Virus record (IMG/VR): IMGVR_UViG_3300032011_000027
Coordinates: 1 to 41,681 of that record
Source: a virus
DNA length: 41,681 bases
Reading direction: 5' to 3' (one strand)
The first letter of the stretch is position 1, and every line of letters starts with the position of its first letter. The notes beneath the pieces were generated by a model. That model was not told where the DNA came from and ran no database searches. It saw only the letters and a program-made list of their open reading frames with translations. The position numbers and the translations under genes are program-made. This document shows, in pieces, positions 16,801 to 24,097 of this stretch.

Positions 16801-16954
16801 TATTTTTACTTTTTAATAATTTATCTTTCAATGCTAATTTAATCTTTTTTAAGTCTTTCAATTCTTTCCAACTTGTAAAACTTCTATCGTTTCTTCTTAC
16901 CTCTTCTTGTAGATTTACTTTTCTTTTTAAGTCTTTGTGTGCTTCTTTTACCAT
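16766..16954 (-). CDS. 62-residue helical protein, DUF465/YdcH-like
   Basis: Starts MVKEAHKDLKRKVNLQEEV and has KELKDLKKIKLALKDKLLK, the heptad pattern of the small DUF465 (YdcH/SlyX-like) family. GGAGA sits 6 bases before the ATG, a strong ribosome site. It overlaps the end of the upstream gene by 71 bases in another frame, and its own end overlaps the start of the next gene by 35 bases. The family assignment is tentative. Confidence 0.55.
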   Translation of the reverse strand: MVKEAHKDLKRKVNLQEEVRRNDRSFTSWKELKDLKKIKLALKDKLLKSKNNERSDKTISKV

Positions 16955-17327
16955 ATCTCTCCTTGTCTATGTTGTGTAAACGTGGATAATAATCTTTTGG
17001 CCAATTACAATTAATTGTTAATAAAGTATTGTCTTGCGAATAGATTGTAATAACGTGACCTGTGGGAGTTGAATTTTCCCAATATCGTTCATACTTATTT
17101 AAATTAATAACTTTTTCTTTTGGTGGTTTATTTGTAAGACTAGGCATTCTTCTAGTGTAGTGTCCTTTACCTTCGTATTTTCTTTCACAATACTCTTTAA
17201 AGGGTTCTTCTGATTCTTTTACTTTTTTTGATTCTTTGGGACTTGCGTTGAAATCGTAAGTGGCGCCGTATATACCACTATCTTCTGATTGTGCTATCAT
17301 TTGAGCAAAGGCTTCTCTTCTATCCAT
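16884..17327 (-). CDS. 147-residue hypothetical protein with basic tail
   Basis: Begins MDRREAFAQMIAQSEDSG. The N-terminal third is acidic, the middle contains GHVITIYSQDNTLLTINCNW, and the last 25 residues are nearly all Lys, Arg, Ser and Thr, suggesting nucleic-acid contact. It is the first minus-strand gene after the bidirectional promoter region 17350-17467, so it may be made both early and late. Family not recognised. The basic tail is encoded by the stretch overlapping the DUF465-like gene, so some of its bias may come from dual coding. Confidence 0.6.
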   Translation of the reverse strand: MDRREAFAQMIAQSEDSGIYGATYDFNASPKESKKVKESEEPFKEYCERKYEGKGHYTRRMPSLTNKPPKEKVINLNKYERYWENSTPTGHVITIYSQDNTLLTINCNWPKDYYPRLHNIDKERYGKRSTQRLKKKSKSTRRGKKKR

Positions 17328-17349
17328 AATTTAATTCTCCGTTTTTACT

Positions 17350-17378
17350 ATAATACTATTTATAAGAGCAAAAGTCAA
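17350..17378 (-). promoter_or_regulatory. Sigma-70-like promoter with embedded late motif, minus strand
   Basis: On the minus strand TTGACT (17378-17373) and TATTAT (17355-17350) are exactly 17 bases apart. The late motif TATAAATA (17364-17357) lies in the spacer between them. The gene at 17327 therefore seems to have both an early, host-type promoter and a phage late promoter in overlapping bases. Confidence 0.65.
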
Positions 17379-17433
17379 GTCTGCGCCACGCCCAAACTTT
17401 AAGACATTCAGAAGATTCGCAAAATTTTTAGAC

Positions 17434-17467
17434 TTGACACCAGGCCAAATCCGTAGTATTATAAATA
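17434..17467 (+). promoter_or_regulatory. Sigma-70-like promoter overlapping a late motif, plus strand
   Basis: TTGACA at 17434-17439 and TATTAT at 17457-17462 are 17 bases apart, and TATAAATA at 17460-17467 overlaps the -10 box. Both point to the plus-strand gene at 17486. The arrangement mirrors that on the other strand 60 bases away. Confidence 0.65.
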
Positions 17468-17485
17468 TAAATTTAGAAGGTTAAA

Positions 17486-17770
17486 GTGCTTATTACAGAC
17501 GTACCATCTAAAAACAAAATCATCATATCATCCAGCCAAACTAGTCACGTATTTTCAGACGTAGACTTTATCGTCTATTGTCAAAAGGCCTTATATAGTA
17601 AATCACCATATAGAGTAAGAATAGAAGATTGGGAACCAGAGTATTGTATTGCTTACATTAAAACATTAAGACTACACGATAGATGGAAACCTTTAACCAT
17701 ACGATATACACGTAGAGGTCATTATATCTATTTGTGGAATAGTAAATATGTAAAAGGAACTCGTTATTGA
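17486..17770 (+). CDS. 94-residue hypothetical protein
   Basis: Starts with GTG at 17486, five bases after AGAAGG, which decides this start. The protein is rich in aromatic and basic residues (YRVRIEDWEPEYCIAYIKTL, RYTRRGHYIYLWNSKY) and probably all-beta or mixed, with no membrane segment. One of the three plus-strand genes, with an early-type promoter; small early proteins of T4-like phages often act on host machinery, but no function can be read here. Confidence 0.65.
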   Translation: MLITDVPSKNKIIISSSQTSHVFSDVDFIVYCQKALYSKSPYRVRIEDWEPEYCIAYIKTLRLHDRWKPLTIRYTRRGHYIYLWNSKYVKGTRY

Positions 17771-17838
17771 AATTCGCCGAGTCGTTGGTCTTTAGGTACT
17801 CTAAGCATTCTTGCGGACACTACACAGTTATATATAAT

Positions 17839-17904
17839 TTACAAGTTTCCAAGAATAATCGCCATTACTACAAATACAATTAATAAGACATATACACTTA
17901 TCAT
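17839..17904 (-). CDS. 21-residue membrane micro-protein (candidate)
   Basis: Directly downstream of the 127-residue gene, sharing an ATGA overlap with its stop. The peptide begins MISVYVLLIVFVVMAIIL and consists almost only of one membrane helix. The overlap type is the same as for clear genes nearby, and the composition is non-random, but 21 codons is short enough to arise by chance in AT-rich DNA. Confidence 0.4.
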   Translation of the reverse strand: MISVYVLLIVFVVMAIILGNL

Positions 17905-18284
17905 TTATCATCAGGATGCTTAATAACATCATTGTCACCAAAGGGTAGTATATCTTCTATTTTCTTTCTAGCACGTAAAACAACAGGTCGTCCTTTTTTA
18001 TGTAAGGGTAATTGTTTCTGTTTATTAGGTTCGCCTTCCCATTCAAATCTGTAAGATTCGTTTTCTGGTATATATGTAGATGGCGGATTTTCGTATGCGT
18101 CTTGAGGAAGTTTACACCAAAGACTATCAAATAACTCTTTCTCATCTAACATACCGAATTGATTATAAACTCGGCCTTGCATTTCTTTAGTTAAATCACG
18201 TAATTTTTCTTTATTGTATTCTATCTTACGTTGAAAGTCCCAATACTCTTTTAAGTCGGTGTATGATTGTTTTGTAATAGACAT
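17901..18284 (-). CDS. 127-residue hypothetical protein
   Basis: Begins MSITKQSYTDLKEYWDFQRK. The N-terminal half is a predicted helix rich in Lys and Glu; the C-terminal half has RKKIEDILPFGDNDVIKHP. No recognisable domain, signal or membrane segment. A CATAAATA late-like motif lies 10 bases upstream of the ATG. It is followed by the 21-residue ATGA-coupled ORF. Confidence 0.6.
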   Translation of the reverse strand: MSITKQSYTDLKEYWDFQRKIEYNKEKLRDLTKEMQGRVYNQFGMLDEKELFDSLWCKLPQDAYENPPSTYIPENESYRFEWEGEPNKQKQLPLHKKGRPVVLRARKKIEDILPFGDNDVIKHPDDK

Positions 18285-18293
18285 ATTTGAGAA

Positions 18294-18301
18294 TATTTAT
18301 G
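18294..18301 (-). promoter_or_regulatory. Late-promoter-like motif CATAAATA
   Basis: Minus-strand variant of the late motif 10 bases before the start at 18284. The rest of the gap 18302-18463 holds no gene or hairpin that I can support. Confidence 0.35.
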
Positions 18302-18463
18302 CTGGCCGGTTTTTTTGGCGGAAAAATTAAATAACGATATATCTAATGATTGTTATTGCATTTATAGTTTAAATTTTTAGAGTTATTTAACAATAGCCTT
18401 TTTGTCAGCTCGTTTTTCAGATTTCTGTTTGGTTTATTTACGAGTTTGATATATATGTTATTG

Positions 18464-19534
18464 TTAGTTTAAATCAATTGAAGAGCCTCTATGAAATACG
18501 CTCATAGTTGTATTTGATATTTTACTGCCTTGTATTGTTTCGTTCTTACTGCCCCATATATCACTATAGTAATCACCTTTTACTTTTAGATTGTAATTAC
18601 CACCAACATTCATATTTACATCTCCATCAACGGTGACCAGATTGATATTGCCTTTATCTACTTGTATGTTAATGTTTGCATTCGGGCCAATCTGTATGTC
18701 ATAGTGATTGTTGGCCTGGCCTGTTTTGTTAATGAATATCTTATGGCGACCATCTACTGTAATGTCACTATCGCCTGTAATGGCGTAACGTGAGTGACCG
18801 TTTGTAATTTCATATTTGTTAGAAACATTTGATATATTAATATTACCCACGGCGTCTATTTCATAACCTGTGCCTGTTCTATGAAATTGGGCAATTCTTT
18901 CGGCGCCTTCTGTATCATCAAATTCTGTTGTATGTCCACTCTCACTTTCAAAGACGTGATTGAAAGGATAAACAGCGGCCCAGGCCGGCGCAGGTTGATT
19001 CCAAATATCTCCATCACTTGCTGTTATCTCACCACCTCTTGCGTTTGTAGTCGCATTGAAGTCGGCCGTTGCAATACCTGTCTTAACACTATCTTGTCTA
19101 GCGACCAGGCCTAACTGCGTGAAACCACTATAGGCAAGTCTATTTACATCTGATTCATTTTTTGTAATAGGATATTTTGCGTTAGGGTCAGAAAATCCTA
19201 AAGTGCCGTCTGGCTTTTCTGCTGGCATACCTGGGAGTGAACCTATTACGCAAGGCTCTTGACAGTTTGCGCCATCTCTAAAATATCCAAAGACCCAACT
19301 GCCTTCTACAAGAAAACTCGGCGACTGACCTAGTCCACTTATCGCAGGACTTGTAACAGGCATTATAACTTGCGCCCAAGGTAAGTCTGTAGTAGGCAAA
19401 ACTTCTTTGTCGTGTGTGTGTATGCCTACGCAACGCACTCGCACTCGGCCTACTGCAAATGGATCCATTCTATCTTCAACAACGCCAGTAAACCAGATAA
19501 AGTTATTAAACCCTAAAAAATTATTGTCAGTCAT
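18464..19534 (-). CDS. 5: Baseplate hub spike gp5 lacking the lysozyme domain
   Basis: The N-terminal OB-fold is clear: FIWFTGVVEDRMDPFAVGRV, then RVRCVGIHTHDK, LPWAQVIMPVTSPAISGLG and VEGSWVFGYFRDG, matching T4 gp5 NWFVGVVEDRMDPLKLGRVRVR...LPWMSVIQPITSAAMSGIG. After a linker (about 140-190) the sequence resumes at HVFESESGHTTEFDDTEG, equivalent to gp5 HTMETESGHIQEFDDTPG, and runs into the triple-stranded beta-helix repeats. The lysozyme domain of about 170 residues found between these in T4 is absent, giving 356 rather than 575 residues. The trimer should form the membrane-piercing spike tipped by the PAAR protein. Loss of lysozyme is usual in related marine phages. Confidence 0.92.
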   Translation of the reverse strand: MTDNNFLGFNNFIWFTGVVEDRMDPFAVGRVRVRCVGIHTHDKEVLPTTDLPWAQVIMPVTSPAISGLGQSPSFLVEGSWVFGYFRDGANCQEPCVIGSLPGMPAEKPDGTLGFSDPNAKYPITKNESDVNRLAYSGFTQLGLVARQDSVKTGIATADFNATTNARGGEITASDGDIWNQPAPAWAAVYPFNHVFESESGHTTEFDDTEGAERIAQFHRTGTGYEIDAVGNINISNVSNKYEITNGHSRYAITGDSDITVDGRHKIFINKTGQANNHYDIQIGPNANINIQVDKGNINLVTVDGDVNMNVGGNYNLKVKGDYYSDIWGSKNETIQGSKISNTTMSVFHRGSSIDLN

Positions 19535-19868
19535 TTAATTTTTTCCCATATTGTTTTTCTTTTAAAGAACACGACTTACGCATTTTAATACTATTTAGAA
19601 TACCTTTACGCAGGTTCGTGTGAGGACTGCGTGTAATAATATCTTTACGCAGCCTCGTTTGCGTACCCTTTGCGACCACTTGCGTAAGAGGTAAAATACC
19701 TAATATGCCTTGTAGAACAACATTAAATTGCTCGTGAATACTGTAAGGTTGACTACCATAGTATAACTGGCGACCTAGCTGTGGTGTGTGTAGTTCATCT
19801 ACGTTATACACTATTCCGCTCACGGTGTCAATAGGCAATTCTGATAGTTGTTCTCTAATTGTTCTCAT
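19527..19868 (-). CDS. 113-residue hypothetical protein upstream of gp5
   Basis: Begins MRTIREQLSELPIDTVSGI and overlaps the gp5 start by 8 bases. There is a moderately hydrophobic centre (FNVVLQGILGILPLTQVVA), and the C-terminal part is strongly basic. Its position between gp27-like and gp5 suggests a hub-related protein, but I do not recognise it. GC content is higher here than in the flanking genes. Confidence 0.55.
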   Translation of the reverse strand: MRTIREQLSELPIDTVSGIVYNVDELHTPQLGRQLYYGSQPYSIHEQFNVVLQGILGILPLTQVVAKGTQTRLRKDIITRSPHTNLRKGILNSIKMRKSCSLKEKQYGKKLND

Positions 19869-19879
19869 TGTTTCTGTGT

Positions 19880-19990
19880 TTAACCTGTCTTAATCTCTAC
19901 TACGGCCAGTTGTAATGGTTGCCATACACGTCTAGCGTTAGCAAACCCAAAAATTTTGCGATTCTCAAAGATTCTTTCAGTAGTTCTCAT
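19880..19990 (-). CDS. 36-residue small protein between gp27-like and gp5 genes
   Basis: Reads MRTTERIFENRKIFGFANAR and ends LQLAVVEIKTG, preceded by a strong AAGGGG ribosome site. It fills the gap after the gp27-like gene. The first residues resemble the start of the next gene (MRT.RE), perhaps by chance. Function unknown. Confidence 0.5.
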   Translation of the reverse strand: MRTTERIFENRKIFGFANARRVWQPLQLAVVEIKTG

Positions 19991-20004
19991 AATATCCCCT
20001 TTTA

Positions 20005-21534
20005 CTACGTTCTAAATGCCTTATGTTGTCCTGTTGTTAGACCTTGAGCATTTGTACCCATTCTTGTTATTATTTCTTTATCAGTTTCGTAAATATTGTA
20101 AGTTTTTCTGCGTGGTGCTGAGTGTGTCCAAGAGTTATACTCGGCAACATAACTTTTTGCTACATTATCTTTACAACATTTTAATATCATAGAGTATGTG
20201 TCTTTTGACCTATCTATAATATGTTTCATTTCATATATTAAATATCTGCCTGCCCAAAATGGACTAGAAACTATTTCTTTTTTGTGTCCTGTTGGTTGCA
20301 TTATTGGCATATCAAAGGTAATAATATCACCTGCTTGTAAGGCACTATTACCAGGTACATTAAGTTCTAATTGACCAACAGATAATAACTGTCTTTGTGA
20401 TATTGCCTTTTGTGTAGTATGTTTATCACTAATAGTTGGCGCTGTATCGTGTATATTACTTGTATGTGATTTAACCATTAATTTTTGGTCGTATGCCTGT
20501 GATAATGTTTTAAATGTGTCATCAAATTTTGCTTTAGGTAATGGTGTTTTGTCATTAGATTTATTACCCCATTTATGCTCAGTATGAAAATGATTGCCAA
20601 AATCTTTTGCATAATCATATTCTGTTGTATTGATTGTCTTATAAAACATATCGTGTTCAATTAATTTACTTGCATAACCACCTTCTGCCAAATTATTTAA
20701 TGTATCAGATGGTCTATTTAAATCCCAACTATATACACCGTGCATATCTGCCACTATATCTTTAGAACCAAATACTGGATGTCTAACACTTCCCATTTGA
20801 TAGTAATATGCAAATTTAGCAGGTCTTGCTACACTACCTGCAACTGCTAATAATGATTCAATACTTCTAAAATTATATCCGTCTTTTGTTTCATAGAATA
20901 GATATCCTGCATTTTCATATAATCCTGATACTGCCTTTTTTGCTAACATATCAATTGCCTGAAATGGTCTTACATTTGGCATAACCATTTTAGTATTATA
21001 TTTTGTAGGTTCAACATATAAATTCTTTTTACTGTTAAGATAATTTCTATTCTTAAATATATCTTCAACACCTAATTCAACAGGTCCATCATATGCTTTA
21101 CTGACTTTTCTTATAAGATTAAAATAAGATTCTCTTGAACAAAAATAAATGTCATATACTTGACCACCAGCGGCAACTGCTTTACTGTCAGGTGCAACTT
21201 GGTCAATTTTGTATATGTGAAATGGGTGACCTTCGTTAGCAACAGCACATATGCCATCAAGACCAGGTGTATGAAATTTTAGATTTAATCTTTCTAAACC
21301 AACAATAGGTAATACCGTTCTTACATCTTGCGTATCATACACTTGTATTCTACCCAAAACTGATTTATTAAAAATACCTTCGTTAATTTCTATTTGTGTA
21401 ATGATAGGTAGTATATTTACCCTATAAGGTTGCTGTTGACCAGGCACACCACCTGTCATTCTGTAGGATAATATTTCGGCAACGTCTAAATTGTAGTCGC
21501 CTGCTTTTGTGAGTCTTTCTTTATTTTGTGCCAT
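20005..21534 (-). CDS. 27: Baseplate hub subunit, gp27-like
   Basis: A 509-residue protein directly upstream of the gp5 group and downstream of gp53. It has hub-protein features: YRVNILPIITQIEINEGIFN near residues 37-56 (an inter-domain strand region), RPFQAIDMLAKKAVSG near 188-204, and a late ALQAGDIITFDMPI near 400 followed by GRYLIYEMKHIIDRSKDTYS, the closing barrel. gp27 forms the trimeric cylinder joining the gp5 spike to the tail tube. It is longer than T4 gp27 (391 residues). The assignment rests on synteny plus architecture, not close identity. Confidence 0.72.
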   Translation of the reverse strand: MAQNKERLTKAGDYNLDVAEILSYRMTGGVPGQQQPYRVNILPIITQIEINEGIFNKSVLGRIQVYDTQDVRTVLPIVGLERLNLKFHTPGLDGICAVANEGHPFHIYKIDQVAPDSKAVAAGGQVYDIYFCSRESYFNLIRKVSKAYDGPVELGVEDIFKNRNYLNSKKNLYVEPTKYNTKMVMPNVRPFQAIDMLAKKAVSGLYENAGYLFYETKDGYNFRSIESLLAVAGSVARPAKFAYYYQMGSVRHPVFGSKDIVADMHGVYSWDLNRPSDTLNNLAEGGYASKLIEHDMFYKTINTTEYDYAKDFGNHFHTEHKWGNKSNDKTPLPKAKFDDTFKTLSQAYDQKLMVKSHTSNIHDTAPTISDKHTTQKAISQRQLLSVGQLELNVPGNSALQAGDIITFDMPIMQPTGHKKEIVSSPFWAGRYLIYEMKHIIDRSKDTYSMILKCCKDNVAKSYVAEYNSWTHSAPRRKTYNIYETDKEIITRMGTNAQGLTTGQHKAFRT

Positions 21535-21535
21535 A

Positions 21536-22075
21536 TCATTGTTTAATCAATGTTTTAAATTCTTGTAAAAACAAATCAAGATATTGTGGACTAACTATTT
21601 TAATTTGTCTTTTCTTGTCTAATAATCTTCTTTCATATTCATAATTGGTAACAGGACCTGCGCCTGAATCTGTTGAATTGCATTCTATCATATGAGAATA
21701 ATCATCAGGTCCATCACCTATTTGAGGTCCACTTGATTGTATCTTTTCATAATGATGTACTGCGTCAACATTAACGTATTTGTCTTTTAAAAAACTTTCA
21801 AATTGCATATTTGACAACGGCCAATCATAATAAACATTTTCAATATTGTTTATCATACACACAACCCAAAAATAATTTGTATCACCGTATACTTTATATG
21901 CTACGTGTTCTGGTTTCTCTCCATCTTCAACATCATAAACATCTAATATTGTTATGTTATTTTTTATTTTATCTCTTGTTTTAATTCTACGAAATATATC
22001 AGGCACTAGTTTATAATAACCATTTGCCTTAATATCGTATAACATTAATGGAAACTGTTCAAAATATCTTGACAT
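21536..22075 (-). CDS. 53: Baseplate wedge subunit gp53
   Basis: This 179-residue protein shows the gp53 pattern: YFEQFPLMLYDIKANG at the N-terminus, ILDVYDVEDGEKPEHVAYKV at about 43-62, then GDTNYFWVVCMINNIENVYY, the conserved central element that contains the LysM-like fold part, and DWPLSNMQFESFL. gp53 clamps neighbouring wedges together in the baseplate. Its start overlaps the gp48 stop as TAATG, and its stop is one base before the gp27-like start. Confidence 0.88.
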   Translation of the reverse strand: MSRYFEQFPLMLYDIKANGYYKLVPDIFRRIKTRDKIKNNITILDVYDVEDGEKPEHVAYKVYGDTNYFWVVCMINNIENVYYDWPLSNMQFESFLKDKYVNVDAVHHYEKIQSSGPQIGDGPDDYSHMIECNSTDSGAGPVTNYEYERRLLDKKRQIKIVSPQYLDLFLQEFKTLIKQ

Positions 22076-23313
22076 TAGAATCCTTGTCCAATTTTATCTT
22101 TAGTCATATATTCTAATTCTTTAAATGCCAAATCAACTTGATATGTAACTGGTGAAAAATCTTCAAAAGTTTTAAAATTATTTGATTCAGATGGTGTATA
22201 ACTTATATCACATTTTGTTAAAGCACATCTTGATATTTTATTTAAACTTTCATTAACACCACTTCTATGCAAATAATGTATTTCAAATTCTGAAGGATAT
22301 TCAAACATACGACCTGCGTGCCAAGCTTTAGTATTTCTTTCAGGATGCATATGCCATTTAAACATTAAAATTATATCTTGTATTGTTTTTACTTCATCTG
22401 GATTTCTAGGCCAAAATCTAAATGAATAATCAAAACTTCTAAATTGTGGACCTTCATAAAACATTTCAGCGTGATTGTTAATTGCTAATCCTACACCTTT
22501 ACCTAATAGTTTTGCCCAATCACCCATACCTGCACCTGATGTTACATTTGATAGACCTTCTTTCATTTTTTGTAATGTTATACCTGTACCGTGTCTTAAT
22601 GTTTCAGTCACTAGTTCCATACCTTCTTTATCACTTGTTTGAATAGCATTAAAAGCATTTGCTATATCTCCTGAAATTCCCATATCTTCTGGTCCCCATT
22701 CTGCACCATAACTTACTTTAATATTTGGTGGCATATATAATGCAATTGCACCTGATACAATATCTTTACTATTATATTCAGTACCCGCTAATGTAGTATT
22801 TGTTTTAACCATTCTAGGTAATTCAATGCCTCTTTTTTTATATTGTTCTCTTATCTCATCACTAGCAACTTCATTTATATTAGATTCTTCTAAATCTCCT
22901 TCTTCAACAAATTTAGTTGGTTTTGGCATTCCCATACTTTCTGCTAATTTAAAATCTGGATGGTCTGCTGGATTATCACCAACGTTTGATGTAATTGGGA
23001 AAAATAGTATCCAATTACCGTGTTCATTACCAGTTAAATCTGTTGGATATTGTAAATGTTTAAAACCTAAAGGGTCTCTATGCTTTAAACTTCTTCTATC
23101 TTGATTAATCTCAAATGGTGATTTCTTTAATAATTTATTGACTGGATCGGTATTTACTGAATTTATAGCTGTTGAACCAAAATTACTAATAAGAGCTGAG
23201 GGACTTATGTTTCCTACATACTTATTAACCACAAATCTTTTAGCATTGCTTACTGCATTTTTTAAGTAAGTGCCTAGTCTTATACTTCTTTTATGTCCTG
23301 ATACGTGTCCCAT
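22075..23313 (-). CDS. 48: Baseplate tail-tube cap, gp48-like
   Basis: A 412-residue protein. The C-terminal half carries the tube-like signature of this family: AIALYMPPNIKVSYGAEWG near residue 190, then FRSFDYSFRFWPRNPDEVKT near 295-315, FPSEFEIHYLHRSG-type strand sequence and YQVDLAFKELEYMTK near the end. gp48 sits on the gp27 hub and starts the tail tube together with gp54. The gene is expressed from a late motif in the intergenic region shared with gp4. Separation from gp54 (the other gp19-like paralogue) rests on order and length. Confidence 0.7.
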   Translation of the reverse strand: MGHVSGHKRSIRLGTYLKNAVSNAKRFVVNKYVGNISPSALISNFGSTAINSVNTDPVNKLLKKSPFEINQDRRSLKHRDPLGFKHLQYPTDLTGNEHGNWILFFPITSNVGDNPADHPDFKLAESMGMPKPTKFVEEGDLEESNINEVASDEIREQYKKRGIELPRMVKTNTTLAGTEYNSKDIVSGAIALYMPPNIKVSYGAEWGPEDMGISGDIANAFNAIQTSDKEGMELVTETLRHGTGITLQKMKEGLSNVTSGAGMGDWAKLLGKGVGLAINNHAEMFYEGPQFRSFDYSFRFWPRNPDEVKTIQDIILMFKWHMHPERNTKAWHAGRMFEYPSEFEIHYLHRSGVNESLNKISRCALTKCDISYTPSESNNFKTFEDFSPVTYQVDLAFKELEYMTKDKIGQGF

Positions 23314-23325
23314 TTTGATCCTTGT

Positions 23326-23333
23326 TATAAATA
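23326..23333 (+). promoter_or_regulatory. Late promoter motif TATAAATA for gp4, plus strand
   Basis: Exact plus-strand motif about 32 bases before the gp4 start at 23365. It lies within the 51-base region that also carries a late motif for the opposite strand. Confidence 0.6.
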
Positions 23334-23339
23334 CTATTA

Positions 23340-23347
23340 TATTTATA
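23340..23347 (-). promoter_or_regulatory. Late promoter motif TATAAATA for gp48, minus strand
   Basis: Exact minus-strand motif 26 bases before the gp48 start at 23313 and only 6 bases from the plus-strand motif. The two would direct polymerases toward each other, each promoter lying in the other's early transcribed region. Confidence 0.6.
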
Positions 23348-23364
23348 TGATTTATAGGTAGTTT

Positions 23365-23796
23365 ATGAAGAAGAGTTACAAAGGAATATACAGACCAACA
23401 TACCCTAGAAAATATGTAGGCAACCCAAATATGATAGTGTATAGGTCACTATTAGAGCGTAGGTTTATGCGTTATTGCGACCTAAATCCTGACATATTAG
23501 TTTGGGCAAGTGAAGAATTGCCTATCAGATACTATAATCCATTAGATAAGAAATTCCATAGATACTTTCCAGACTTTGTTATCAAGACAACTAAAAATAA
23601 AAAGTATATGATTGAAATTAAACCATCAAGACAATGTGTCAAACCTAAAAAACCTAAATTAAAAACTAAATCTTATATGCGTGAGTCATTTAACTATATC
23701 AAAAATAAAGCAAAATGGTCAGCGGCAAAAGCTTATTGTGTAAATAATAGTATGGAATTTAAATTGATTACTGAAAAAGAATTAGGATTTAAATAG
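23365..23796 (+). CDS. 4: Head completion protein gp4 (nuclease fold)
   Basis: A 143-residue match to T4 gp4 (also called gp50/65): YRPTYPRKYVGNPNMIVYRS followed by LLERRFMRYCDLNPDILVW, EELPIRYYNP, RYFPDFVI and KKYMIEIKPSRQ, ending with WSAAKAYCVNNSMEFKLITE. The PDFVI...MIEIKP residues form a PD-(D/E)XK-type endonuclease motif (D near 71, E-I-K near 87). In T4 it acts in capsid completion before tail joining. It is the only structural gene on the plus strand here; its stop overlaps the convergent IscA gene by 8 bases. Start is the ATG after a GTAGTTT stretch, with no strong ribosome site seen. Confidence 0.9.
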   Translation: MKKSYKGIYRPTYPRKYVGNPNMIVYRSLLERRFMRYCDLNPDILVWASEELPIRYYNPLDKKFHRYFPDFVIKTTKNKKYMIEIKPSRQCVKPKKPKLKTKSYMRESFNYIKNKAKWSAAKAYCVNNSMEFKLITEKELGFK

Positions 23797-24097
23797 AAAA
23801 TGATGTGCCACACCCACAACTAGATTTAGCTTTTGGGTTGTTGAATACAAAGTTTGCACCAAATATATCGTTCTTATAATCCAATTGCATACCTAGTAAA
23901 TACAATTCAAAACTTTTATCTACTAACAACGTATCATCAACAACTAAATCATCATCTTTTGCTGTGTCTTCAAATGACCAGTCATAACCAAAACCAGCAC
24001 AACCACCACCCTTTACAGATAGTCTAACATAGTTCTTACTATGTTTTTCTTTTAATTCTGCTAATCTATTTTTTGCGTTTTCTAATATTGTTATCAT
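23789..24097 (-). CDS. A-type iron-sulfur carrier (IscA/HesB/ErpA family)
   Basis: A complete 102-residue HesB-family protein. The three cluster-binding cysteines are present: C33 in VKGGGCAGFGYDW, and C94 and C96 in SSCGCGTSFSI at the C-terminus. Such proteins carry Fe-S clusters (or iron) to target apoproteins in the cytoplasm. HesB-like genes are known in cyanophages and related phages, and their role is unclear. It lies between the tape-measure candidate and gp4, embedded in the late structural operon, so it may be made late. With hemB and five iron-dependent oxygenases it adds to an iron theme. Confidence 0.92.
   Translation of the reverse strand: MITILENAKNRLAELKEKHSKNYVRLSVKGGGCAGFGYDWSFEDTAKDDDLVVDDTLLVDKSFELYLLGMQLDYKNDIFGANFVFNNPKAKSSCGCGTSFSI

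Noticed and set aside
18464-19534. gp5 shortening as a frameshift or broken gene
   Set aside because: The frame is continuous and both flanking domains are intact, so it is a clean absence of the lysozyme domain.
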